The notes under the pieces: generated by a model
Seen by the model: only the letters and a program-made list of their open reading frames with translations
What the model was told of the DNA's origin: nothing
The model's database searches: none
NCBI RefSeq assembly: GCF_037976825.1
Contig: NZ_CP150269.1
Location: 1,283,501-1,347,500, forward strand
From: Paenibacillus sp. FSL K6-1330
GTDB lineage: Bacteria > Bacillota > Bacilli > Paenibacillales > Paenibacillaceae
Length of the DNA stretch: 64,000 nt
Reading direction: 5' to 3'
In this document: positions 42,062-49,607 of the stretch, piece by piece
How the letters are laid out: every line of letters begins with the position of its first letter
How positions within the stretch are numbered: position 1 is the stretch's first letter
Translations under genes and position numbers: made by a program

Positions 42062-44290
42062 ATGAACCTTCAATTTAAGCTATCAGAGCAAGATCTTCTA
42101 GCTGTTCAGCAAGCCTTAGGAGAAAATATTACGTATTGCGTCCCCGTAGATTTATCGTTTGACAGCCGTAGGACGGATGGTTATTTTGTGATTGGGGAGA
42201 CCAAGTGGGTCCACGTAGACAATGGGACAGTTACCGAAACCTGTGCAATTCATGAGGCACATGATTATAAGGTTGTTCCTTTAATCGGAAATGTGATCAT
42301 GGAGGCGACGCATATGAAGACCCCGAGGATCATCATCCGGTGCACGATGCAGCATGCGGCAAGGCTCTCTTACATTGCTCAAATTCTGAATTACATGGCT
42401 TCGAACAGTAAGATCCGGATATACAACAATGAGAGCGAGAATGTATGTTCACAATGCGGCGGCTACCTTGTTAAAGGTACTAGGTTATGTCCGAAGTGTA
42501 TGAATAAAGGAGCTGCCTTTAAGAAACTCTGGGATGTTTCGAAGTCACATTGGAAAATATTGATCACGGCACTCGCCGTTCTATTAATCATGTCGGCTGT
42601 TACGCTAACAGGCCCTTATTTTCAAAAAATACTTGTGAACTCGGCTTTGCAGCCGCCAGACGGCGTAAACCCAAGTACGCGGATATTTCTAATGGCTCTC
42701 GCTGGAATTGCATTTGGTTTAGTAGCAGGAGAGTTGTTAGGGGTATTAAGGGGTAGGATTATGGCCCGTGTAAGTTCAAGAATTGCAGCGGATCTGCGTA
42801 ATCTTGTCTTTGAGAAGATTCAAAGCTTGTCGCTTGGATTCTTAACCTCGCAGCGTGCTGGCGATATCATGAACCGAATTAATTCTGATACAGATCGCAT
42901 CCGGAATTTGATTCAAGAAGTATTTTCGATGGCTATTTATCAAATCATCATGCTGGCCGCTGTGAGTTTCCTGCTATTTCACACAGACTGGCAGCTTGCC
43001 CTTATTATTATTTTGCCGGCGCCGATCGTTGTTTATATTCAATATTTTGTTTGGAAAGTCGTGCTTAAAAAGCTCTTTCGCAAACAGTGGCGGGTTCATG
43101 ATAAAGCCAATTCATTCCTGCATGATGTGCTGAGCGGGATTCGAGTGGTTAAAGCATTTGGTAAAGAGGAGCGGGAGATTAAGCGGTTCAGAGCATATCA
43201 CCGGGAGTATGCCTTAGCTACAATCCGGAGTGAAAAAGTATACAGTTATTTATCGCCCATTTCCCATTACTTGATCCAGATTGGACAATATTTTGTATTG
43301 CTAGTAGGCTGTAATATGATTCTGGGCGGGAGGCTGTCCCTTGGTGAATTAGTTCAGTTTACTGGTTACGCAGCCATGATCTATGGTCCGCTTGGATGGT
43401 TAATGAATATGCCTAGATGGATCGCTAACGCCCTCATTTCTGTAGAGCGTGTATTCTCGGTCATTGATGAACAGCCGGAGATCACCGACACGGAGAAGTC
43501 CACGAAGCACAAGATTGATGGGACGATAAGTTTTAAGAATGTTACCTTCGGATACCAATCCTATGAACCCGTGCTCAAGTCCATCGATGTTGATATCAAG
43601 AAGGGGGAAATGATAGGACTCGTTGGTCACTCGGGATCAGGAAAGTCTACGTTTATCAATCTCATCTCCCGCTTCTATGATGTCAATGAAGGAACGATAA
43701 GCATCGACGGTGTGGATATTAGAGATATCAAGCAGGAAGATTTACGTTCTCAAATCGGGGTTGTGCTGCAGGAGACATTTTTGTTCAGTGGAACGATAAT
43801 GAATAATATCAAGTATTCAAAACCAGAGGCAACGATGGAAGAAGTGATACAGGCTGCAAAAATTGCCAATGCACATCATTTTATTAGCCAGTTCCCAGAC
43901 GGTTATGATACCAAACTGGAGGAGAACGGAAATAATATTTCAGGTGGTGAAAGACAGCGGCTTGCCATTGCTAGAGCCGTGTTGAACAATCCTAGAATTC
44001 TAATATTGGATGAAGCAACGGCTTCGCTAGACATCGAGACAGAATCGGAAATCCAAGAAGCGCTGCAGCGTGTCACCAAGAACCGGACAACAATTGCGAT
44101 AGCACATCGATTGGCCACATTGAAAAATGCGGATCGACTTCTTGTACTGAATAAAGGAGTTATTGCAGAAATCGGGACCCATGAAGAATTGATCGAGAAG
44201 CAAGGAATATATTACAAGCTGGTAACTGCGCAGCGAAACATGTCTAAGACCCAAACCGAACGGGTATTGGAGCCCACCTTACATACTTGA
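42062..44290 (+). CDS. ABC exporter half-transporter with N-terminal extra domain and zinc ribbon (2)
   Basis: 742 residues with the same order as the protein at 39299: an N-terminal beta-rich domain (1-125), a zinc ribbon (Cys129, Cys132, Cys143, Cys146), a six-helix exporter domain, and an ATPase. Walker A is GLVGHSGSGKSTFINLI, the signature ISGGERQRLAIARAVLNNPR, Walker B ILILDEATASLD and the H-loop AIAHRLATL. Both ATPase sites appear complete in this protein and in its partner, so a canonical heterodimer with two active sites is predicted. The start ATG at 42062 follows AGGGGAGGC. A terminator follows at 44346. Confidence 0.9.
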   Translation: MNLQFKLSEQDLLAVQQALGENITYCVPVDLSFDSRRTDGYFVIGETKWVHVDNGTVTETCAIHEAHDYKVVPLIGNVIMEATHMKTPRIIIRCTMQHAARLSYIAQILNYMASNSKIRIYNNESENVCSQCGGYLVKGTRLCPKCMNKGAAFKKLWDVSKSHWKILITALAVLLIMSAVTLTGPYFQKILVNSALQPPDGVNPSTRIFLMALAGIAFGLVAGELLGVLRGRIMARVSSRIAADLRNLVFEKIQSLSLGFLTSQRAGDIMNRINSDTDRIRNLIQEVFSMAIYQIIMLAAVSFLLFHTDWQLALIIILPAPIVVYIQYFVWKVVLKKLFRKQWRVHDKANSFLHDVLSGIRVVKAFGKEEREIKRFRAYHREYALATIRSEKVYSYLSPISHYLIQIGQYFVLLVGCNMILGGRLSLGELVQFTGYAAMIYGPLGWLMNMPRWIANALISVERVFSVIDEQPEITDTEKSTKHKIDGTISFKNVTFGYQSYEPVLKSIDVDIKKGEMIGLVGHSGSGKSTFINLISRFYDVNEGTISIDGVDIRDIKQEDLRSQIGVVLQETFLFSGTIMNNIKYSKPEATMEEVIQAAKIANAHHFISQFPDGYDTKLEENGNNISGGERQRLAIARAVLNNPRILILDEATASLDIETESEIQEALQRVTKNRTTIAIAHRLATLKNADRLLVLNKGVIAEIGTHEELIEKQGIYYKLVTAQRNMSKTQTERVLEPTLHT

Positions 44291-44345
44291 TGCATTCGGA
44301 TAATGAAAGCCGGAGGATAGCGGCCTTGATCCCAAATGATAGAAC

Positions 44346-44377
44346 CTATCCCGACCTTTGTCGGGATGGTTTTTTTA
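44346..44377 (+). terminator. Terminator after the ABC exporter operon (copy 1 of a duplicated sequence)
   Basis: ATCCCGAC-CTTT-GTCGGGAT followed by GG and seven T. The hairpin and flanks (AACCTATC before, TTATCCAAAG after) recur at 45963-45994. Confidence 0.92.
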
Positions 44378-44413
44378 TCCAAAGGGGGAGTCCGGTCATA
44401 AACGCTTGAAATA

Positions 44414-44453
44414 TTCACACGAAACACACATGATAATCACTGGATATTCACAC
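44414..44453. promoter_or_regulatory. TTCACAC direct repeats upstream of binding-protein gene 1
   Basis: TTCACAC occurs at 44414-44420 and again at 44447-44453, exactly 33 bases apart, with a weaker CACACA between. The same word occurs upstream of the GH29 gene at 49549. Direct repeats on one helix face suit the OmpR-type regulator encoded at 46367; this link is an inference. Confidence 0.4.
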
Positions 44454-44551
44454 CGGATTATGAATTTTTTGATACATTATATCTAATCCATTCATCTGAC
44501 ATATCCAAAGGAGGGGAACGCGTCACTAAAAGTATATTCTGTACGATTTAG

Positions 44552-44565
44552 TGTAAGGGCTTACA
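44552..44565. promoter_or_regulatory. cre-like palindrome before binding-protein gene 1
   Basis: TGTAAGGGCTTACA is symmetric in its arms and matches the CcpA site pattern except for one core base (GG in place of CG). It lies 33 bases before the start codon, a position compatible with catabolite repression. Confidence 0.35.
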
Positions 44566-44597
44566 TGGCGAGTCTACAATTCGAATGGGGGCATATT

Positions 44598-45929
44598 ATG
44601 AAAAAGTTCAAAAAACTACGGTTTATGTTACTTATTTCTACGTTCCTTGTTTCAATCTTACTCTCTGCATGCGTAAGTCCAAACAGTGATGAAGTCAAAT
44701 CAGATGAGAATAAGACAGAAGATGTAACCGATTCAGGTGAGCAAGTGACGATAAAATTTATGACACCTTGGGGTGCGGAAGAAGTTAAAAGCCGACTCTC
44801 GGATGCACTGGAGGCAAAATACCCGAATATTAAAATTGAACATATCGGTGCATTTGCATCTGCTGAGAAAATCCAGGAAGCCAATGCCGCGAATAATTCA
44901 CCAGATATTATGCTCGTAACCGACCCGTTCGTGACATTAGATGAGTTAGAAATGACCTATCCTTTGGATAGTTTAATTGCTGAAAGTAATCTGGATTTGA
45001 CTAAATTCCGTGATGGCGCAATTGATGCAATTCGGTTACGTGATCCCGAGCAGCAGGGAAGATTACTTGGTTTACCTTTTGAAGACGTCGTCGTGAATCT
45101 ATTCTATAACAAAGATATTTTCGATAAGATGGGTATTGAATACCCAAGTGAAACACCAACATGGGATGAAGTTCTCGAAAAGGCAGCGAAGATTGCAGGG
45201 AAGCATGGTGACAGCACATACGTTGGTTTAGCTACACGTGGTCTATCCCAATCGTTGCTTCAGTTATCCGCGCCTGGTACGAATCCGGAAACAGGAGAAA
45301 TCATGTTCGAGAAAGATCCTGCTTTCGCAAAATATTTTAATCTAATCCAACGTGTTGTGAGTATCCCGGACAATGTTCCCGCAGAATCGGAGAAAGATAA
45401 TTTTGGATTTGATAAAGGGAATGTTGCAATGATCCTATCCTTTGTAAATAGCGCCAACTTATATGCTCATACAGAGGGGCTGAACTTTGGCATGTCCGCG
45501 TACCCAAGCTGGAGTGAACTTCCGGGTATATTGCCAAACAACGTACCGCTTACACTGGCTATTAACCCGAACAGCGAACACATTAAAGAAGCATTTCAAG
45601 TGTTAGAATTCGCAGTTTCCGATGAGAACCAGAAGAATTTATCCATTGGCGGAGCTCCACCAGTCGTTAAGGACCCCGAAATACGACGATATATGGCAGG
45701 AGAAGATAATGTGGGTGTATACAACATTGATGCTGCCTATAAAGGAGAAGCGGCTAAACCGGTCTATTCACCTTTTGGCCCCGATATTTTCTATTACGAA
45801 GCCAACATTATTGATGACAAGACCGCAGAGTTTATTAAATTGAAGGGCAAAGAAGATGTCAATACCTTCTTACGCAAAATGGTTGAAGAATATGATGCGA
45901 TATTGAAAGAGAAAGAAAGTAAGAAATAG
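44598..45929 (+). CDS. Extracellular sugar-binding lipoprotein (1 of 3 related)
   Basis: 443 residues. The signal peptide ends in the lipobox ILLSAC, then the mature part starts with an acidic Asp/Glu/Thr linker. The ABC type-1 binding fold is marked by VTIKFMTPWGAEEVKSRLSD, then PDIMLVTDPFVTLDELE, LGLPFEDVVVNLFYNKDIFD and NPETGEIMFEKDPAFAKYF. ATG 44598 follows GGGGGC at suitable distance. Related proteins are encoded at 50897 and 52314. It is the only one of the three placed upstream of the two-component system and is bounded by two copies of the same terminator, so it may feed a sensor function rather than transport. Confidence 0.88.
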   Translation: MKKFKKLRFMLLISTFLVSILLSACVSPNSDEVKSDENKTEDVTDSGEQVTIKFMTPWGAEEVKSRLSDALEAKYPNIKIEHIGAFASAEKIQEANAANNSPDIMLVTDPFVTLDELEMTYPLDSLIAESNLDLTKFRDGAIDAIRLRDPEQQGRLLGLPFEDVVVNLFYNKDIFDKMGIEYPSETPTWDEVLEKAAKIAGKHGDSTYVGLATRGLSQSLLQLSAPGTNPETGEIMFEKDPAFAKYFNLIQRVVSIPDNVPAESEKDNFGFDKGNVAMILSFVNSANLYAHTEGLNFGMSAYPSWSELPGILPNNVPLTLAINPNSEHIKEAFQVLEFAVSDENQKNLSIGGAPPVVKDPEIRRYMAGEDNVGVYNIDAAYKGEAAKPVYSPFGPDIFYYEANIIDDKTAEFIKLKGKEDVNTFLRKMVEEYDAILKEKESKK

Positions 45930-45962
45930 AGGCAGGTACAATTATGTTAATTAAGGAGAAAC

Positions 45963-45994
45963 CTATCCCGACCTTTGTCGGGATGGGTTTTTTT
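45963..45994 (+). terminator. Terminator after binding-protein gene 1 (copy 2 of a duplicated sequence)
   Basis: The same hairpin ATCCCGAC-CTTT-GTCGGGAT with seven T as at 44346-44377, and the same flanking bases over roughly 40 positions. Confidence 0.92.
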
Positions 45995-46172
45995 ATCCAA
46001 AGGAGGCATTCCAATTAAATCAGCGAGGCGAGAATCAACGATTTACATGGTACGTAAAAAAGGAATTGAGACCTGCATGGCAAATAGTTAATTCTAGGAA
46101 GCGTTCTCAGGAGAAATATGCTTAACAAATTTCCAAATGCACGTGTCATAGCAACATACGGATAAGGAGGAA

Positions 46173-46295
46173 ATGGAATGTATCATTTGCAGCAAAGGGG
46201 GCAGCTTTACGAATTACGGACGTAAACTTGAAGTAAGAACAAAAAATTGGCAACAGCACCGCTCGCTCTTAATCCGATTTTCAGAGATCATTTGA
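46173..46295 (+). other. Possible leader peptide frame before the response regulator gene
   Basis: AAGGAGG at 46164-46170 is a strong ribosome site with no long gene directly after it. Two overlapping frames begin there: 40 codons from ATG 46173 (starting MECIICSKGG, with a C-x-x-C pair) and 15 codons from ATG 46178, which has the better spacing. Either could be a leader peptide; the rest of 45995-46366 holds nothing I recognise. Confidence 0.3.
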
Positions 46296-46366
46296 AAATT
46301 GAAAAGCCGATTTGGCATAAAGATACTGCTAGCAGCGAAGAGGCTATTGGGAGGAAGAAATATAGC

Positions 46367-47068
46367 ATGAACATTCTAATCGTTGAAGATGATGAATCAA
46401 TTTGCAATATATTACAATCATATCTGGTGAATGAAGGTTGGACGGTATATACCTCGGAAGAAGGTAATGATGCCCTGCAAAAAATTCATAACTTTAAAAT
46501 TGATTTATTAATTCTGGATTTGATGATTCATGGCATACCAGGGGAAGAAGTTTGTCGGAAAGTGAGAGGGTCTTCCAGCATGCCGATCATAATGATCACA
46601 TCCAAGGCTCGTGAAATCGATACGATTAATGGTCTTAATCTAGGTGCGGATGACTATATTACGAAGCCTTTCCGCATGAAAGAGGTCATCGCTCGAATTC
46701 GAGCTCTGGAGCGAAGAATGAAGATGCTCTCTATAAATAGCCGAACTGTGATGCGATTTAACAAAGGAAGACTTCAAATAAACTTTGAATCGAAGGAAGT
46801 ATACGTAAACGGTAAACTCGTGAATTTAACGGTTACAGAGTTCAAGCTGTTAAGTGTTTTGCTCAAAAAACCAAATAAGTTATATAGTCGACAAGATTTA
46901 TCTTATGAAGTTCAAGGTTATCGAGATATTGGTGATGGGAGAACGACAGATACGCATATAAAAAATATCCGCAAAAAAATTGAAGAAGATCATAAAAATC
47001 CAGTTTATATTGTAACTAAAATTGGTGCGGGGTATAAATTTACGTTCCATCCGGATGAAGAGTACTAA
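46367..47068 (+). CDS. OmpR-family response regulator of the glycan locus
   Basis: 233 residues: a receiver domain (ILIVEDDESICNILQSYLV; phospho-acceptor Asp in LLILDLMIHGIPGEE; Lys in YITKPFRMKEV) and a winged helix (LTVTEFKLLSVLLKKPNKLY, DTHIKNIRKKIEEDHKNPVY). The ATG at 46367 opens the receiver domain correctly and has GGGAGG about 11 bases upstream; an open frame reaching back to 46247 is judged non-coding. TAATG overlap couples it to the kinase gene. It likely controls nearby genes through the TTCACAC repeats at 44414 and 49549. Confidence 0.93.
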   Translation: MNILIVEDDESICNILQSYLVNEGWTVYTSEEGNDALQKIHNFKIDLLILDLMIHGIPGEEVCRKVRGSSSMPIIMITSKAREIDTINGLNLGADDYITKPFRMKEVIARIRALERRMKMLSINSRTVMRFNKGRLQINFESKEVYVNGKLVNLTVTEFKLLSVLLKKPNKLYSRQDLSYEVQGYRDIGDGRTTDTHIKNIRKKIEEDHKNPVYIVTKIGAGYKFTFHPDEEY

Positions 47069-48471
47069 TGGAATTGTGGAATAGATTACGCCAGACCCAT
47101 TGCATTCTGTTTATCTCCCTTATTTTGACATCTTTGATCTTTTTGTTAGCGACCTATTTCTTATCCCGTCTTTCATTTGATCGTTCAATAGAGGTTTATA
47201 AGATGAAGTTTGTAGAGGATCAAACGCAGAAAATTGCCTTTACTTTGCGCACTCATCTAGAACCGGGCAAGCTATCGATCGAGAAGATGGACTGGCTTAA
47301 ACAAGCAGTTAATGTATATTCGATGAGTATACGTTACTATGCTCCGGGCCATGAAGAAGTGCTGTATGATTCAGGGCTGGAAAGTCAGCAATATGGTCGG
47401 CCCTTCACGGCGAGCAGTCCGATTTATGTCGATGGCCAGTTAATCGGAATTTTGGACGCTACGGTTGATTTGGATAATGATTTCAACCTTCCTTCCGCAT
47501 CGTTTTTTTCGTTTGCTTTATTTGGAGGTAGCGGTGGTATTACCATCATCTTATTATGCCTTATGGTAGTTATTTGTTATCTTCTTGCCAGGCGATTGTC
47601 GAAGCCGCTTCGTTTAAGCAGCCTTCAGGCGAAACGTATTGCTGGGGGACATAGGGATACTTTAATTTCCGAAACGGGAACGTTGGAGCTGAATCAGCTA
47701 ATTACTTCTATGAATAAGCTTGTTGTAGATTTGAATAACCAAGAACACTGGCGGGAGCAATCGATGCAAGATTTAACACATGAACTTCGTACTCCGCTAA
47801 CCTCTATGCTATCCAGAATGGAGGCGCTTATTGATGGTATTTATCCAGCGAATGAAGAGAATTTAAATCGTATTTACGCCGAAATTGATCGGCTATGCCG
47901 CCTTGTGGATGATGTGGAAAAATTGTCTGAAGCAGAGGGAGCTAAATTCCAGCTTGATATTGAATTAATCGATATACGAAATCTGGTGAGGGATGTTTAC
48001 GAGAATTTAATCTTCTTAGCTAAAGCCAAAGATATAAATTTTACTCTGCATACCATCTATACCCCTTGTCACGTGGAAGTAGATCCTGACCGTTTCGTTC
48101 AAATTATGACGAATATTATTTCCAATGCGATCAAGTATACGGCAATTGGAGGGAGCATCGATGTGGGAATCACGATTGATCACAAAGAAATGGTTACTAT
48201 TTATTGTAGAGATAACGGCATAGGGATATCGGAGCAAGATTTGCCGCTTGTTTTCAACCGCTTTTATCGGGCAGATAAAGCACGTACTAGAAATACCGGT
48301 GGAATCGGGGTTGGATTAAGTATTGCTAAAGCACTGATTGAAGCTCATGGGGGAACTGTTCAAGCAGAAAGTAAGATAGGTGAGGGTTCGATGTTTCGAA
48401 TTGATATTCCGTTAGTCCGAACGCCCAAAAACGAGTTGCTGGCGAACTCATATTCGCCATATAAGTTGTGA
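47068..48471 (+). CDS. Sensor histidine kinase of the glycan locus
   Basis: 467 residues: helix at about 12-33, an extracytoplasmic region of about 120 residues, a second helix (GGITIILLCLMVVICYLLA) near 152-170, HAMP (RLSKPLRLSSLQAKRIAGG), H-box DLTHELRTPLTSMLSRMEAL, N-box IMTNIISNAIKYTAIGG, and G-boxes IYCRDNGIGIS and GGIGVGLSIAKALIEAHGG. All catalytic boxes are intact. It shares one base with the response regulator gene. The ligand may arrive through the neighbouring lipoproteins; that is inference. Confidence 0.93.
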   Translation: MELWNRLRQTHCILFISLILTSLIFLLATYFLSRLSFDRSIEVYKMKFVEDQTQKIAFTLRTHLEPGKLSIEKMDWLKQAVNVYSMSIRYYAPGHEEVLYDSGLESQQYGRPFTASSPIYVDGQLIGILDATVDLDNDFNLPSASFFSFALFGGSGGITIILLCLMVVICYLLARRLSKPLRLSSLQAKRIAGGHRDTLISETGTLELNQLITSMNKLVVDLNNQEHWREQSMQDLTHELRTPLTSMLSRMEALIDGIYPANEENLNRIYAEIDRLCRLVDDVEKLSEAEGAKFQLDIELIDIRNLVRDVYENLIFLAKAKDINFTLHTIYTPCHVEVDPDRFVQIMTNIISNAIKYTAIGGSIDVGITIDHKEMVTIYCRDNGIGISEQDLPLVFNRFYRADKARTRNTGGIGVGLSIAKALIEAHGGTVQAESKIGEGSMFRIDIPLVRTPKNELLANSYSPYKL

Positions 48472-48489
48472 CGGAGGTTTTACTTCATC

Positions 48490-49254
48490 ATGAAAAAAAC
48501 ATTCCGCTTGCTATTGAAAAACCCATTAATTATTATGTATCCGATTATTTTGGATGCGTTATCATTCATTATTGGGCTTATCATTGTTGGTTTTATTGGT
48601 GTGCCTTCACTATCCATACGTCTTATTCTGGAGATGGGGATTCCATCGGTCAGTTATGTTAGTAATATTCCGCAGCTCATCAATCAAATGCAGTTTATGG
48701 GTGATACGATATCTGTGAGAGCGTGGATTCCTGTTCTCTTCATGCTGTTACTGATGGCTTTTGCTCAGGGGGGGTATATCGCTTCTTTGCGTAATGTTGT
48801 GGAAGGCAGTCCAATATCAATCGGTCAATTTATGAAAGACGGCAAAAAATACGCGGTCCGCTTTATCTTCTTGTTTATGATCATAACCGCAGCAAAAACA
48901 GCCATTACAACGTTATTGGCAGCGTTTCTAGGTGTTATCGGACTGTTCTTGTCCCTCGTTATATTTGTAGTTCTCCGAGTCATCTTTATTTATGTAGAAT
49001 ATTGTATCGTTGTTAATCAATTGAATGTTGATGCAGCATTCCGTCAGAGCAGACGTTATTTTCAAGCGTCAAGTTTTAACACGTCAGGTATTATTATTGT
49101 CATGATGATCAGTTCAGGCGTCATTAGCTTGCTACTTCACTATTTATGGAGCCCCGCAGCAGTAATTATAGCGATACCTATTTGTGCTGTTGTCATGGGT
49201 GTTATTCAAATTGCTTTCATGCAGCAGTTGTTGTTAAACAAAGTATCTACATGA
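48490..49254 (+). CDS. Polytopic membrane protein of unknown function
   Basis: 254 residues with about six hydrophobic segments (YPIILDALSFIIGLIIVGFI, AWIPVLFMLLLMAFAQGGYI, FIFLFMIITAAKTAI, GVIGLFLSLVIFVVLRVIFI, SGIIIVMMISSGVISLLL, AVIIAIPICAVVMGVI). The layout resembles DUF975/YIP1-like or glycerophosphoryl-type membrane proteins, in which a cytosolic GQFMKDGKKYAVRF loop precedes a helix pair. GGAGG lies 13 bases before the ATG. It follows the kinase by 18 bases and is probably co-transcribed with the two-component system. The function is unknown. Confidence 0.75.
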   Translation: MKKTFRLLLKNPLIIMYPIILDALSFIIGLIIVGFIGVPSLSIRLILEMGIPSVSYVSNIPQLINQMQFMGDTISVRAWIPVLFMLLLMAFAQGGYIASLRNVVEGSPISIGQFMKDGKKYAVRFIFLFMIITAAKTAITTLLAAFLGVIGLFLSLVIFVVLRVIFIYVEYCIVVNQLNVDAAFRQSRRYFQASSFNTSGIIIVMMISSGVISLLLHYLWSPAAVIIAIPICAVVMGVIQIAFMQQLLLNKVST

Positions 49255-49283
49255 AAAATTGCAATGAATCCCTAATAGTGCGT

Positions 49284-49451
49284 GTTCAAAAAGATCGATT
49301 TTCAGCACCGAGAAGGTTGGATGAAGCTAGGGACGTCAGGAGCGGAGCGTACGTTTTGGGTACGTGAGCACCGGAAGGCCCGGCTGAATTCAAGATTCGA
49401 TGCCGAGCTGCTTCCTGATTCGCTTCGTAATCAAAAGCGGACTTTTTGAAC
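49284..49451. mobile_element. MITE-like short inverted-repeat element
   Basis: About 168 bp without coding capacity, with ends GTTCAAAAAG and CTTTTTGAAC in perfect inversion; the next 12 or so bases match partly (ATCGATTTT versus TCCGCTTTT). The interior is GC-rich and self-complementary (GTACGTTTTGGGTACGTGAG). From memory, similar non-coding blocks recur in Paenibacillus genomes; that needs a search. Confidence 0.6.
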
Positions 49452-49477
49452 AACCTCTAATACATAATTAACCCCTT

Positions 49478-49513
49478 AAATAGCAGTAAGGACACTCGTT
49501 CTTACTGCTATTT
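49478..49513. terminator. 13-bp perfect stem-loop before the GH29 operon
   Basis: AAATAGCAGTAAG pairs exactly with CTTACTGCTATTT around a ten-base loop. It probably ends the two-component/membrane-protein operon and is nearly symmetric, so it may work in both directions. Confidence 0.7.
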
Positions 49514-49548
49514 ATCGTTATGGATCATCACATGAAATACGCAACATC

Positions 49549-49566
49549 TTCACACCACCTTCACAA
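49549..49566. promoter_or_regulatory. TTCACAC/TTCACAA tandem repeat upstream of the GH29 operon
   Basis: TTCACAC at 49549-49555 and TTCACAA at 49560-49566 lie 11 bases apart, one helical turn, as in many OmpR-type sites. The same word occurs at 44414 and 44447 before binding-protein gene 1. Confidence 0.4.
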
Positions 49567-49607
49567 CAGAATTGTTAAGATTAGAAAAAAAGTTGAGGGG
49601 GGTCTTT

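Noticed and set aside
39299..44290. Drug-efflux pump of the BmrCD type
   Set aside because: The core fits an ABC exporter heterodimer, but the N-terminal domains, zinc ribbons and DUF1854 gene are not part of BmrCD-like pumps, so no substrate is named.
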